A stretch of DNA of 64,000 bases from Sedimentibacter sp. zth1 (GTDB lineage Bacteria; Bacillota; Clostridia; Tissierellales; Sedimentibacteraceae), in NCBI RefSeq assembly GCF_017352195.1, contig NZ_CP071445.1:2790001-2854000 (forward strand), in the 5' to 3' direction. A program made the translations under genes and the position numbers. The notes beneath the pieces are model-generated. The model worked only from the letters and a program-made list of their open reading frames with translations. It was not told the origin of the DNA and ran no database searches. Below, in pieces: positions 19,211 to 28,216 of this stretch (positions are counted from its first letter, which is position 1; each line of letters begins with the position of its first letter).

Positions 19211-19661
19211 GGGACGGTTTTTTTATTTGACAGATAAACAAAAGTAATAAATAAAGAGAAAATATTTCAGAAAGAAGTACATAAAAACAAAGTAATAGAA
19301 ATAAGCAAATATATAAAAGACAGAAATGGACATGTGTTTCAAGACAGATGTAGAAGCGAAATAGTAGAAAATGATACTTATATGTCGGTGTATTGAGATA
19401 TATACATAATAATCCCGTTAAAGCAAAAAGTGAAATATTGTATTTATTTAAAAATAAAAAAATTTATAAAATTTTATAATAATAGTGACGAATATATATA
19501 TATTGATATAAAAGAAGAATTAGCAACAAGACTTTTATAATTAAATGCTATAACATACAGCGATATAGCAGGCTTATGTAATTTAAGTATATATAGAGTA
19601 TCTAAAATAAAGAAACAAAAATATGAATAAAGTCGAATTTTAGACAAAAAGAACCGTCTCG
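19209..19661 (+). mobile_element. RAYT-derived short element, copy F
   Basis: Tips AGGGGACGGTTTTTTTATTT and CAAAAAGAACCGTCTC. Internal sequence includes broken transposase pieces (RNGHVFQDRCRSEIVENDTY) and the C-terminal helix-turn-helix remnant. Confidence 0.8.
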
Positions 19662-19664
19662 AAA

Positions 19665-19856
19665 AACAGAGGATATAGATGTATGTGAATATAAAGTATC
19701 AAAATCACCTGTATCAGATATTGAGAATAAAATTAATAATAAAAGTATTGAAGAAATAATAAATGAAGTAATTAAAGAAGAAAAAATTACAGCACAAGAG
19801 TTAATTTCAAAAGCAAGAGCAAGACAAATATCAAGAGCAAGGAAAAAATAATAATT
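19665..19856 (+). pseudogene. Possible transposase C-terminal fragment
   Basis: An open frame without a start (NNKSIEEIINEVIKEEKITA, then SKARARQISRARKK and stop). The SKxRxRxxSxAR pattern resembles the DnaA-C-like tail of some RAYT transposases, so it may be another remnant of this family next to copy F. Weak evidence. Confidence 0.3.
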
Positions 19857-19904
19857 AAAGCAGAAAAGGAATGTGATATAAGAAATATATATTTAGCAGA
19901 AAGG

Positions 19905-19948
19905 TCAAAAAAAGGTCCCCAAAATTCATTATCATTTTGTATACTATA
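19905..19948 (+). promoter_or_regulatory. SigI-type promoter candidate upstream of the repeat-protein gene
   Basis: A 38-base block (19911-19948) containing GGTCCCCAAAA, then TTCATTATCATTTTGTATA. It matches the block upstream of sigI (23311-23348) at all but two positions, in otherwise unrelated DNA. The CCCCAAAA part resembles the -35 element of known SigI promoters (CCCC- or ACCCCC-like). It lies 84-127 bases before the start codon. Confidence 0.65.
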
Positions 19949-20031
19949 AGAAAAGAAAAAGAATTAAGATTTTAAACATATTGATTAATTTGGCAGTTTA
20001 AATAATATTAAGTTAATAGGAGGTAGAAAGA

Positions 20032-22905
20032 ATGAAATTAAGAAAAACAATATCTATTGTTTTAGTAATAGCTATTTTAGCTCTTACAGGAGCACCAGAG
20101 GTATACGCAATGCCAGAGAGAGGAAATGGACAAGATAAAGGAGGAATAGCACCAGGATTATTGAAAAATATGATATTAAATTCAGATTTATCAGAGGAAG
20201 AAGCAGTAGAACTAATTATAGAAAATGCAGGAAGTTTGTCACCAGGAGTTTTAAAAGAAATAATTCTAGGACTAGACTTATCAAGTGATTCATTAGAAAA
20301 ATTAGAAGAAGAAGGAATATTAGATGGTCTACCAGGAGGAATATTAAAAGAAATATTATCAGGTGACGATGAAGATGACGAAGAAGAAGAAATTGAAGTA
20401 AAAGGAAATATAACAGATATAGACGTAGAAGATAAAATCATAGAAATAGATGGTAAAGAATATGAATTACCAGAAGAAGTAGAAATTGAAATAGATGGAG
20501 AAAAAGCTGATTTAGGGGATTTAGAAGTTGGAATGGAAGTAGAACTTGAAATTGAAGATGAAGAAGCTAAAATAAAAGCTGAAAGTGTAGAAGGAATAGC
20601 AACAATAGAAGGGAATATAGAAGGTTTAGACTTAATAGGAACTTACCATATAACAATAGATAAAGAAGAATATAAAATAGCAGAAGAAGTAGAAGTTATT
20701 TTAGATGCAGAAGAGGCAACATTAGAAGATTTAGAAGTTGGAATGGAAGCTAAAATTGAAATAATTGATGAAGAAGTAGCTCGAATTTATGCTCAAAGCA
20801 TAGGATATGAAGAAGTAGAAGGGAATATAGAAGATTTAGATTTAATAGGAACTTACCATATAACAATAGATGAAGTAGAATATAAAATAGCAGAAGAAGT
20901 AGAAGTTATTTTAGATGCAGAAGAGGCAACATTAGAAGATTTAGAAGTTGGAATGGAAGCTAAAATTGAAATAATTGATGAAGAAGTAACTCGAATTTAT
21001 GCTCAAAGCATAGGATATGAAACAATAGAAGGGAATATAGAAGATTTAGATTTAATAGGAACTTACCATATAACAATAGATGAAGTAGAATATAAAATAG
21101 CAGAAGAAGTAGAAGTTATTTTAGATGCAGAAGAGGCAACATTAGAAGATTTAGAAGTTGGAATGGAAGCTAAAATTGAAATAATTGATGAAGAAGTAAC
21201 TCGAATTTATGCTCAAAGCATAGGATATGAAACAATAGAAGGGAATATAGAAGATTTAGATTTAATAGGAACTTACCATATAACAATAGATGAAGAAGAA
21301 TATAAATTATCTAGAGATGCACAAGTTGTTATCAATGGCTTTGCGAGTGCTTTAGAAGATTTAGAAACAGGTATGAGTGTTGTTGTAAAATTACAGGAAG
21401 AGATAGTTGTTAAAGTAAATGTAGAATTTGAGATTGAAGAAATAGAAGGAAATATAACAGGTATAGATCTTGAAGATAGATATATAACAATAGATGAAGT
21501 AGAATATAAGTTAGCTAATGAAGTGGAAATAAGATTAAACAACAAAGAAGCAATATTAGAAGACTTAGAATTAGAAATGGAAATTAATGCTGTAGAATTA
21601 TATGGCGAAATAGTAGAAATAAATGCATTTAAAGAAGAAATTTTAGAGGCACAAGGAATGATATCAGCTATAAACTTGGAATACGGGTATGTTGAAATTG
21701 GGGGAATAGAATACCAGTTAGCAACAGAGACAATAGTAAAAGTTGACGGAGAAGTAGCAACATTAGAAGACTTAATAGTTGGTATGTCAGTAGAAGTGGA
21801 GTTATGTAACGGAGAAATAGTTAAAATATATGCAGAAATAATAGAAACAAGCAAGATTGAAGGAAAAATAACAGATTTAGATTTAATAGGTATATATCAT
21901 TTATCTGTTGATGATCAAGAGTATAATCTTTTAAGTAAAGCTATTGTAACTTTAAATGAGGAAGAAGCACAATTAGAAGATTTACAGTTAGGAATGTCAG
22001 CGATAATTTATTTAGTAGATAACAATATAATTAAGATAGAAGCTACAATGATTAATAGCGAAAGAGTATTAGGAGAAATAAAAGATATTGACCTAATAGG
22101 AGTTTATCATGTAAGAGTAGGGGCTAAAGAATATGTATTATCAAAAGAAGCACAAGTTACAATAGATGAAAAAGAAGCAACTTTAGAAGATTTAGAGATA
22201 GGTATGGAAGCTAATGTACTTGTTGAAGATGAGTTAGTAACAAAAATAGATGCAAAGACTTCAGAAGTTGTAAAGGTTCAAGGATTATTAACAAGTATAA
22301 ACATAGAAGAAAGAAATATAGAAGTGAATGAAGCAGTATATAACTTATCTGATGAAGTAGAAGTATTCATCGATGAAGCGGGAGCAGTATTAACAGATTT
22401 AGAAGTTGAGATGGACGTTGAAATAGAGATAGATAATGGATTAGTAGAAATAATAAATGCTAATAGCATAGAACAAAGTGAAGTATTAGAAGCCCAAGGA
22501 ATATTAATGGGAATAGACCTTGAAGAAAGAACTATAACAATAGACGAAGAACAATATGATCTAGCTGACAATATGGAAACAATAACAGTAAATGGAGTAA
22601 ATTCTTTTTTAGAAGATATAGTTGTAAATATGAATGTAGAGGTTGAGATACAAAATAATGTAGTTACAAAAATTGCTGCAGAAGACAATGTAGAGCAAAT
22701 TACTGGTGAAATCATTGAGGTATCATTCACAACTGAAGGAATGAAATTAACAATAGATATTGTAGATGGTGAAACAGCACAACATCTAGTAAGTAAAGAT
22801 TTAGAAAATAATAATTCAGAAATATTAAGCTTAGGGTACTATGCTCAGTTTAAAGTAGTGAACAGTATTATTGTAGAAGTTATTGAAGTTGTTGTTGAAA
22901 ACTAA
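20032..22905 (+). CDS. Secreted acidic protein of ~70-residue repeats (DUF5666-like)
   Basis: A 957-residue exported protein. The signal peptide is residues 1-26 (basic start, hydrophobic core, cleavage after VYA). Residues ~27-120 are a helical acidic linker with LLKNMILNSDLSEEEAVELI-type motifs. From about residue 125 to the end run ~12 repeats of about 70 residues, each with the pattern GNI-x-DLDLIGTYHITIDE, EYKIAEEVEVILD, ATLEDLEVGMEAKIEI. This resembles DUF5666 small beta-barrel units. Units at residues ~194-403 are almost identical; later ones diverge. No LPXTG, transmembrane or S-layer anchor is seen, so it is secreted or held non-covalently. The ribosome site is AGGAGG. The promoter block shared with sigI suggests SigI control. 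Function unknown; a wall- or ion-binding role is conjecture. Confidence 0.8.
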   Translation: MKLRKTISIVLVIAILALTGAPEVYAMPERGNGQDKGGIAPGLLKNMILNSDLSEEEAVELIIENAGSLSPGVLKEIILGLDLSSDSLEKLEEEGILDGLPGGILKEILSGDDEDDEEEEIEVKGNITDIDVEDKIIEIDGKEYELPEEVEIEIDGEKADLGDLEVGMEVELEIEDEEAKIKAESVEGIATIEGNIEGLDLIGTYHITIDKEEYKIAEEVEVILDAEEATLEDLEVGMEAKIEIIDEEVARIYAQSIGYEEVEGNIEDLDLIGTYHITIDEVEYKIAEEVEVILDAEEATLEDLEVGMEAKIEIIDEEVTRIYAQSIGYETIEGNIEDLDLIGTYHITIDEVEYKIAEEVEVILDAEEATLEDLEVGMEAKIEIIDEEVTRIYAQSIGYETIEGNIEDLDLIGTYHITIDEEEYKLSRDAQVVINGFASALEDLETGMSVVVKLQEEIVVKVNVEFEIEEIEGNITGIDLEDRYITIDEVEYKLANEVEIRLNNKEAILEDLELEMEINAVELYGEIVEINAFKEEILEAQGMISAINLEYGYVEIGGIEYQLATETIVKVDGEVATLEDLIVGMSVEVELCNGEIVKIYAEIIETSKIEGKITDLDLIGIYHLSVDDQEYNLLSKAIVTLNEEEAQLEDLQLGMSAIIYLVDNNIIKIEATMINSERVLGEIKDIDLIGVYHVRVGAKEYVLSKEAQVTIDEKEATLEDLEIGMEANVLVEDELVTKIDAKTSEVVKVQGLLTSINIEERNIEVNEAVYNLSDEVEVFIDEAGAVLTDLEVEMDVEIEIDNGLVEIINANSIEQSEVLEAQGILMGIDLEERTITIDEEQYDLADNMETITVNGVNSFLEDIVVNMNVEVEIQNNVVTKIAAEDNVEQITGEIIEVSFTTEGMKLTIDIVDGETAQHLVSKDLENNNSEILSLGYYAQFKVVNSIIVEVIEVVVEN
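20611..21240 (+). repeat. Tandem 210-bp repeat inside the secreted-protein gene
   Basis: Three head-to-tail units start at 20611, 20821 and 21031, with a partial fourth from 21241 to about 21300. Each begins GGGAATATAGAAG. The second and third differ by very few bases; the first differs a little more. The period is a multiple of three, so unit gain or loss keeps the frame. Confidence 0.92.
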
Positions 22906-22912
22906 AACATTA

Positions 22913-22952
22913 AACATCCCGTAAGAACTAAGTCCTTACGAGATGTTTTTTT
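22913..22952 (+). terminator. Terminator after the repeat-protein gene
   Basis: Stem AACATCCCGTAAG/CTTACGAGATGTT with one mismatch, followed by a T-run (to 22952), 8 bases past the stop codon. A strong intrinsic terminator. Confidence 0.9.
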
Positions 22953-23305
22953 ATTACAAAGAAATTTTATATTTAAATTTAGAATGTTTTTATAAAATAG
23001 TATTTCAATAAATATGTTTCCTATTTAACATACACTAATAAAACTCATCAAATTATTATACCATTGGTTAAATAAGAGAATTGTCTATATAATTATTTAT
23101 GTTTTATGTGTATAATTAGAGTATGAAATAGATGGTAGTCATTAAATATTTTAGAAAATAAGTTTTTATTTCAATCCTAAAAATGAAAGAGGAAAAGAAC
23201 TTTCAACTCAATTTGTTGTAAAGGTGTAAGGGACTCAAAGGATGAATAAAGAGCTGATTTCATAAATATGGGGTTTAAAGATTCTAGTTATGAAAGATTT
23301 TGCCA
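22953..23305. other. Intergenic region upstream of sigI
   Basis: About 350 AT-rich bases with no credible open frame. The SigI-type block follows at 23306. A second, sigma-A promoter could exist here but none is convincing. Confidence 0.4.
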
Positions 23306-23349
23306 TCAAAAAAGGTACCCAAAATTCATTATCATTTTGTATATTATAT
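23306..23349 (+). promoter_or_regulatory. SigI-type promoter candidate upstream of sigI-rsgI (autoregulation)
   Basis: Contains GGTACCCAAAA followed by TTCATTATCATTTTGTATA, identical except for two bases to the block at 19911-19948. It lies about 180 bases before sigI. SigI operons are autoregulated in Bacillus and Clostridium thermocellum, which fits this position. Confidence 0.65.
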
Positions 23350-23525
23350 GAAAGAAAATAGGTGATGAGGTTCAAGGTTTTGTGATACAAGTAAAAAAAG
23401 AACTATATCATCGTGTTCTTTGATGATAATGGGTAGAAGAGCATGTATATAGACAATATTATTTGGACAAGAGTTACTGTAGATGTTAACTCGAGTAAAG
23501 TATTTGTTAATAGGAGCTAGTGAAT

Positions 23526-24224
23526 ATGAAGAATGAAATAGATTCCATTATATCTAATTTGGATTTGAAAAAAGATAAAGCAAAAATTAATCAATTGATA
23601 CAAGATTATCAGCCCTTTATATTGAATACTATATCGAATTTAAAAAATGAATATATTCAAGTTGAGAATGATGAAGAGTTTTCAATTGGACTTTTAGCAT
23701 TTACTGAAGCAATCCAACGTTTTGATGAAAATAAAGGAAGCTTTCTTCATTATGCCAAATTGGTTATCACTAGTAGAGTCAAGACTTTTTGGCAGAAGGA
23801 ACAAAAACATGAACATAATTCTATTGATGCAATGGTGAATAATGAGCAAAATAACAGTTATAGTTATCAAGACAGCGATTTAAGACAAGAAGTTCTGCTA
23901 TTTGAAGAGGAATTGAAGAGATTTGGTATTGATTTTGATGATTTAATAGATGCATCGCCAAAGCACAAAGATACAAGAGAAAAAGCAGTAGATATTGCTG
24001 TAAAAACTAGTGGTGAAGAAGACTTAGTAAATCATATTTATGAAAAAAAAAGATTACCTATTACAAAAATTTCTGAACGCTTTCTAGTGAGTCTTAAAAT
24101 AATTAAGAAAAGTAAACTATTTATTACAGCAATTATTATTGTTATAGTCAATAACTATTCGAGTATTCTTACTTGGATAAAAGATTCAAAAAAAGGTACT
24201 AAAAGTGATTGTCATTATGTTTAG
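23526..24224 (+). CDS. sigI: RNA polymerase sigma factor, SigI family
   Basis: A 232-residue SigI-type sigma factor that would direct RNA polymerase to a small envelope or heat-stress regulon. Region 2 is seen in FILNTISNLKNEYIQVENDE, FSIGLLAFTEAIQRFDENKG and FLHYAKLVITSRVKTFWQKE; the SigI-C domain includes the LLFEEELKRFGIDFDDLIDA segment and an HTH-like LPITKISERFLVSLKIIKKS. The ATG at 23526 is nine bases after AGGAG; a GTG two codons upstream is too close to it. The next gene begins 28 bases after the stop and encodes its anti-sigma factor, the standard sigI-rsgI arrangement. The tail beyond residue ~205 is hydrophobic (LFITAIIIVIVNNYSSI), in the place where SigI proteins normally have helix-turn-helix residues. 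Confidence 0.88.
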   Translation: MKNEIDSIISNLDLKKDKAKINQLIQDYQPFILNTISNLKNEYIQVENDEEFSIGLLAFTEAIQRFDENKGSFLHYAKLVITSRVKTFWQKEQKHEHNSIDAMVNNEQNNSYSYQDSDLRQEVLLFEEELKRFGIDFDDLIDASPKHKDTREKAVDIAVKTSGEEDLVNHIYEKKRLPITKISERFLVSLKIIKKSKLFITAIIIVIVNNYSSILTWIKDSKKGTKSDCHYV

Positions 24225-24252
24225 TTGTCAAAAGAAAAAGAGGTGATTTAGC

Positions 24253-25755
24253 ATGTGCTACAAAGGCATTGTCGTGAAAATAAAAAAGAACTATGCTATC
24301 GTATTGTCAGAAGACAATGAGTACAAGAGAATAAGGTTAAAAAATAATCTTGTTGTTGGACAGAAAATTATGTACACAAACGACGATATTGTGCATAATC
24401 AACAAAAATTGAGGATGATGACGATAATTAACAAAAAGTCAATTGCTGTTGCAGCGGTTTTATTACTAATTGTAAGTGGGAGTTTAATTGGTATCAATAA
24501 TTTCATGAGTCAAAGAGCGTTTAAAAATGTTATAGCGTTAATTACTGTAGATATTAACCCGAGTGTTAAAGTATCTGTTAATGAAGATGATAAAGTTGTA
24601 AAAGTAGAAAGTTTGAATGATGATGGAGAAACTCTGAACCTATCTGGTGTTATTGGAATTGATGTGGATGAAGTTATTGAGACAATTGTTAGTAAAGCTA
24701 GAGTTGCTGGATTTATTAATAATGAAGACTTAGAGGATGATTATGTTCTTATCACTATGATACCTGTAGAAGAAGAGGAAAAGGAAAAAGTAGAAGAAAT
24801 TGAAGATTTAATCAAAGAAAAGATAGTTGAAAGTGATGAGCTACAAAACGTTAATGTGGCGATGATTAAAGCAACGATGAATCAGTTATCAGAGGCGCAA
24901 GATAAGAGTATACCTGCAGGATTGTTGGCTGCTAACGGAGGAGCCAGTGATGATGAATTAATGTCTGTTAAAGACTTCTTTGCAAGTGAAGAGAGAATTG
25001 CTGTGTTTGAAAATACTGGTGAAATAATAGAAAAAGATTTAGAAAAAGAAATCGAATTAATAGGAAAATATCTGAATGAATTAGAGGTAGAAGATGTAAA
25101 TATTAAAAATTTGCAGGCTACATTTGATCTTTCAAAAGAAGACTTTTTTGAAGCAAAGAAACTTTATGAATTAGCAAAAAAAGAATATAAGCATGCACTT
25201 GCATCTGGCGATGAGGAGAAAATCGCATCCGCAAAGCTCTTGATGGAAGAGGCTGAGAAATATAAAGATTCAATGGAGCAAAATAAAGATGATGTTGAAT
25301 TGATAAAAGAACAAATAAAGCGTCAATTGGAAGCTTTAGAAACTGACGTGGATACAGAAGAACAGAAACAAGAAGAAAAAAAACATGAGGAAGAAGAAAA
25401 TCGTTTAGAAGAGAAACAGAAACGAGAAGAAGAAAAACATGAGGAAGAAGAAAATCGTTTAGAAGAGAAACAGAAACGAGAAGAAGAAAAACATGAGGAA
25501 GAAGAAAATCGTTTAGAAGAGAAAGAAAAACGAGAAGAAGAGCAACACGAGAAAGAAGAAAAGCGTTTAGAAGAGAAAGAGAAACGAGATGAAGAAGAAC
25601 GTGAAAAAGAAGAAAAGCGCTTAGAAGAGAAAGAGAAACGAAAGGAAGAACAACACGAGAAAGAAGAAAAGCGTTTAGAAGAGAAAGAGAAACGAGAAGA
25701 AGAACAACAAAGGAAGAAGAAAAGCGCTAATATAGTAATAAAATGGAACCTATAA
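24253..25755 (+). CDS. rsgI: RsgI-type transmembrane anti-sigma factor with charged repeat ectodomain
   Basis: A 500-residue single-pass membrane protein. Residues 1-55 form the cytoplasmic RsgI N-terminal domain (CYKGIVVKIKKNYAIVLSED) that binds SigI. A transmembrane helix spans about 63-82. The external part begins with the conserved ITVDINPSVKVSVN. Asn102-Pro103 matches the Asn-Pro bond where RsgI proteins are known to self-cleave. Next come an alpha/beta region to ~residue 230, helices to ~370, and then from about 373 to 490 a run of ~18-residue Glu/Lys/Arg repeats (EEENRLEEKQKREEEK). Clostridial RsgI proteins often end in carbohydrate-binding or enzyme modules; none is seen here. The repeats should form a long charged helix or coiled coil. 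The gene follows sigI closely and ends in a terminator overlapping its stop codon. Confidence 0.87.
   Translation: MCYKGIVVKIKKNYAIVLSEDNEYKRIRLKNNLVVGQKIMYTNDDIVHNQQKLRMMTIINKKSIAVAAVLLLIVSGSLIGINNFMSQRAFKNVIALITVDINPSVKVSVNEDDKVVKVESLNDDGETLNLSGVIGIDVDEVIETIVSKARVAGFINNEDLEDDYVLITMIPVEEEEKEKVEEIEDLIKEKIVESDELQNVNVAMIKATMNQLSEAQDKSIPAGLLAANGGASDDELMSVKDFFASEERIAVFENTGEIIEKDLEKEIELIGKYLNELEVEDVNIKNLQATFDLSKEDFFEAKKLYELAKKEYKHALASGDEEKIASAKLLMEEAEKYKDSMEQNKDDVELIKEQIKRQLEALETDVDTEEQKQEEKKHEEEENRLEEKQKREEEKHEEEENRLEEKQKREEEKHEEEENRLEEKEKREEEQHEKEEKRLEEKEKRDEEEREKEEKRLEEKEKRKEEQHEKEEKRLEEKEKREEEQQRKKKSANIVIKWNL
25369..25716 (+). repeat. Tandem ~54-bp repeats at the 3' end of rsgI
   Basis: Six to seven units coding for variants of HEEEENRLEEKQKREEEK (18 residues). 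The first two or three units are nearly identical; later ones change to HEKEEKRLEEKEKREEEQ. Unit number could vary between strains. Confidence 0.85.
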
Positions 25756-25796
25756 GATAGACACTAAAAAAGCCTTTCTTAATAGGTTCCTTTTTT
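25745..25796 (+). terminator. Terminator overlapping the rsgI stop codon
   Basis: Stem GGAACCTAT (25745-25753) pairs with ATAGGTTCC (25782-25790), followed by TTTTTT. The left arm lies in the last codons and the first base of the TAA. Confidence 0.75.
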
Positions 25797-25820
25797 GTAC
25801 AATATGTAATCAGTGTAATA

Positions 25821-26386
25821 AGGGACGGTTATTTTTGATTGACAGATAAGCAAAAGGAATAAATAAAGAGAAATACTTCAGAAAGAAGCACATAAAAACA
25901 AAGTTATAGAAATAATCAAATATATAAAAGAATTAATGGACATGTGTTTCAAGACAGATATAGAAGCGAAGCAGTAGAAGATGATACTTATATGTTAGGT
26001 GTGCCGAGATATATACATAATAATTCCGTATTCCGTCAAAGCAAAAAGTGAAATATTGGATTTATTTAAAAATAAAAAAGATTTTTAAAAATTTCATAAT
26101 AATAGTGACGATAATATATATATTGATACAAAAGAAGAAAAGCAAGATAATATTGAAAATATAGTAAATAATACAATTGAAAATTTTGCAAATTAAAATT
26201 AAATTACAGATCAAATTCAATTTTCACAGATAAAAAAAGAAGAATTAGCAGCAAGACTTTTAAAATTAAATGCTATAACATACAGTGATATAGCAGGTTT
26301 ATGTAATTTAAGTCTATATAGAGTATCTGAAATAAAGAAACAAAAAGATGAAGAAAGTCAAATTACAGACAAAAAGAACCGTCCCT
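25821..26386 (+). mobile_element. RAYT-derived short element, copy G
   Basis: Tips AGGGACGGTTATTTTTGATT and CAAAAAGAACCGTCCCT. The 566-base copy includes degenerate GHVFQDRYRSEAVEDDTYML and C-terminal helix-turn-helix pieces (AARLLKLNAITYSDIAGLCN). It directly precedes the truncated TetR gene of the second duplicated segment, as copy B does for the first. Confidence 0.85.
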
Positions 26387-26730
26387 AAAAACATATCGGA
26401 AAGGCGAGCCTAGAGTTTGCAAGAGATTATCCAGTTCTTTTTCGCGAACTAACGATGCAACCAAATCAATACATGGCATCTTATGAAACAGTGGAGAAAA
26501 CAATGCTTGAAGCCATGGCTGAGGACGAAGAAATGCGTGACTGGACAATGGATGAACGAAAAAGGCTATTTTTTAAAATGAGAGTCTTTCAAACGGGACT
26601 ATCAGCAATGGTTGCCAATGGTCATGTACCGTCTTGGCTCAATGAAAAGGACGTTGAAGAGCTACTTATGGAAATTGGTGAGTAGCTTTTGCTTGTCCAT
26701 AAAATAAAACGGGGGGAGAACAAAAAATGA
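26387..26730 (+). pseudogene. TetR/AcrR-type regulator, 3' fragment (copy 2)
   Basis: An open frame without an N-terminus: IGKASLEFARDYPVLFREL, MAEDEEMRDWTMDERK, LSAMVANGHVPSWLNEKDVE. This is the ligand-binding half of a TetR-like repressor. A TAG at 26683 replaces the GAG of copy 1; beyond it the old frame continues to the ATGA overlap with the next gene. The helix-turn-helix half is missing up to mobile element copy G. Confidence 0.5.
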
Positions 26731-28124
26731 AAAAAATAGTTATAATTGGTGGAGGAATTGCTGGGTTGAGTGCTGGTATCTTTGCCCAGAAAAATGGCTT
26801 TGATAGTATTATAATGGAAAAGCACCATGCTTTAGGTGGGGAGTGTACGGGCTGGGAGCGTCAAGGCTACCATATAGATGGTTGTATTCACTGGCTAGTG
26901 GGAACGAAAGAGGGAACCCAAATTCATGATCTTTGGAGCACCGTGGGTGCTCTAGACGGGGTTGAGATATATCACCCTGAGAGCTTTATGGCTGTTGAAC
27001 ATGACGGCGTAACAGTTAATTTCTATCGTGATCTTGATCGGTTTAAGTCAAGCTGGCTAGAAATATCACCAGAAGACAAAGAAGAAATAGAAGAGTTTTA
27101 CAGTGACATAAAGCGGCTACATTCATTTTCAATACCATCAGGAAAACCTGTAGATATGATGAGTCTAATTGAAAAAATAAAGTACATTTTCTCCATGAAA
27201 GATATTGGCCCACTTATGCAGAAATACGGAAAGATCAGTGTGAAGGAATTGGCCAAGAAGTTCAAGCACCCGGCGTTGAGGGAAGCAATAGCTTCCTTTA
27301 TGCCAGAAGGAGATTACAGTGCAATATCCGTTCTTTTTCCTCTCGGTACTTTTACTAGTGGGCAGTCGTCTATTCCCAACGGGGGCTCTAAGGCACTAGC
27401 TAATCGCATGGTAGAGCGATACCTATCTTTAGGCGGAACAGTGGAGGCTTCGTGTGAGGTGGTGGAAGCGGATATTGAAGGAGATACAGTAAAGGGTATT
27501 AAATGCAAAAACGGAAAATCGTTCGAAGCAGATTACTTTATTGCCGCTTGTGACGCCAAGGTTTTATATGAAAAGCTACTAAAGGGACGTTACCCTGATC
27601 AAGAGTTTGAGGAAAGGTACAATAATCCAGATAGATATCCTTTGGCATCAAACATTTATATTGGAATAGGCTATGAAGATGAAATGAACGACATTCCCCG
27701 GACACTTAAGTTTCCTGTAGAATCGGTAGATATTAACCAAAATCAGAAACTAATAGAGCATTTACAAATGACCCACTATGGCTACGAGCCTAACTTTGCT
27801 CCAAAGGGGCATACTGTAATGACCTTTGCTATTAATCAATTTAAGCCAGAACTAGATGCGTGGGAAGATTTGGTAAAAGATAAGGAAGCTTACGCTAAGG
27901 AAAAGACTCGGATTGGCGAAGCAGTAATCGATGCAATGGAAACTCGCTTTCCACACATGAAAGGAAAGCTGAAACTGCTGGATGTGGCCACTCCGCAAAC
28001 CTACGTACGGTACTGCAATGCTTATCGTGGAGCCTTTATGGGTTTTTGGCCGACTATTAGTGGAAGGTCTTTGGCTCATACAGACCAGCTAGTAAAAGTC
28101 AACAAGAAAAATAAAAAAGTTTAG
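26727..28124 (+). pseudogene. Phytoene-desaturase-like FAD oxidoreductase, copy 2 (IS-interrupted)
   Basis: The same CrtI-like flavoprotein as copy 1, but without the single-base deletion: the frame is open for 465 codons. Motifs: IIGGGIAGLSAGIFAQ at residues 5-20, LGGECTGWERQGYHIDG, and ATPQTYVRYCNAYRGAFMG near residue 430. At 28089 the IS110 element begins; the last 11 codons come from the element. The true C-terminal 49 residues lie at 29886-30035. Loss of the GQWLQPPGGLP segment removes part of the FAD site, so activity is unlikely. It differs from copy 1 at roughly ten residues, so it is a recent duplicate. The ribosome site GGGGGAG precedes the ATG. Confidence 0.82.
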
Positions 28125-28216
28125 TAATATTGTTTAGCTAAAAAAGTGTAACCTTAATAAACCCAAACAATGAATTGCTTGAAAAACAATTAAAACTTTA
28201 TGTAAGGACTTAATAA

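Noticed and set aside
20611-21300. CRISPR-like array
   Set aside because: The repeats are 210 bases, contiguous without spacers and in frame within a signal-peptide protein; they are coding tandem repeats.
20013-22730. Long open frames on the minus strand across the repeat-protein gene
   Set aside because: They mirror the strongly biased GAA/ATA codons of the plus-strand gene; the predicted proteins are Ser/Ile-rich low-complexity and lack ribosome sites.
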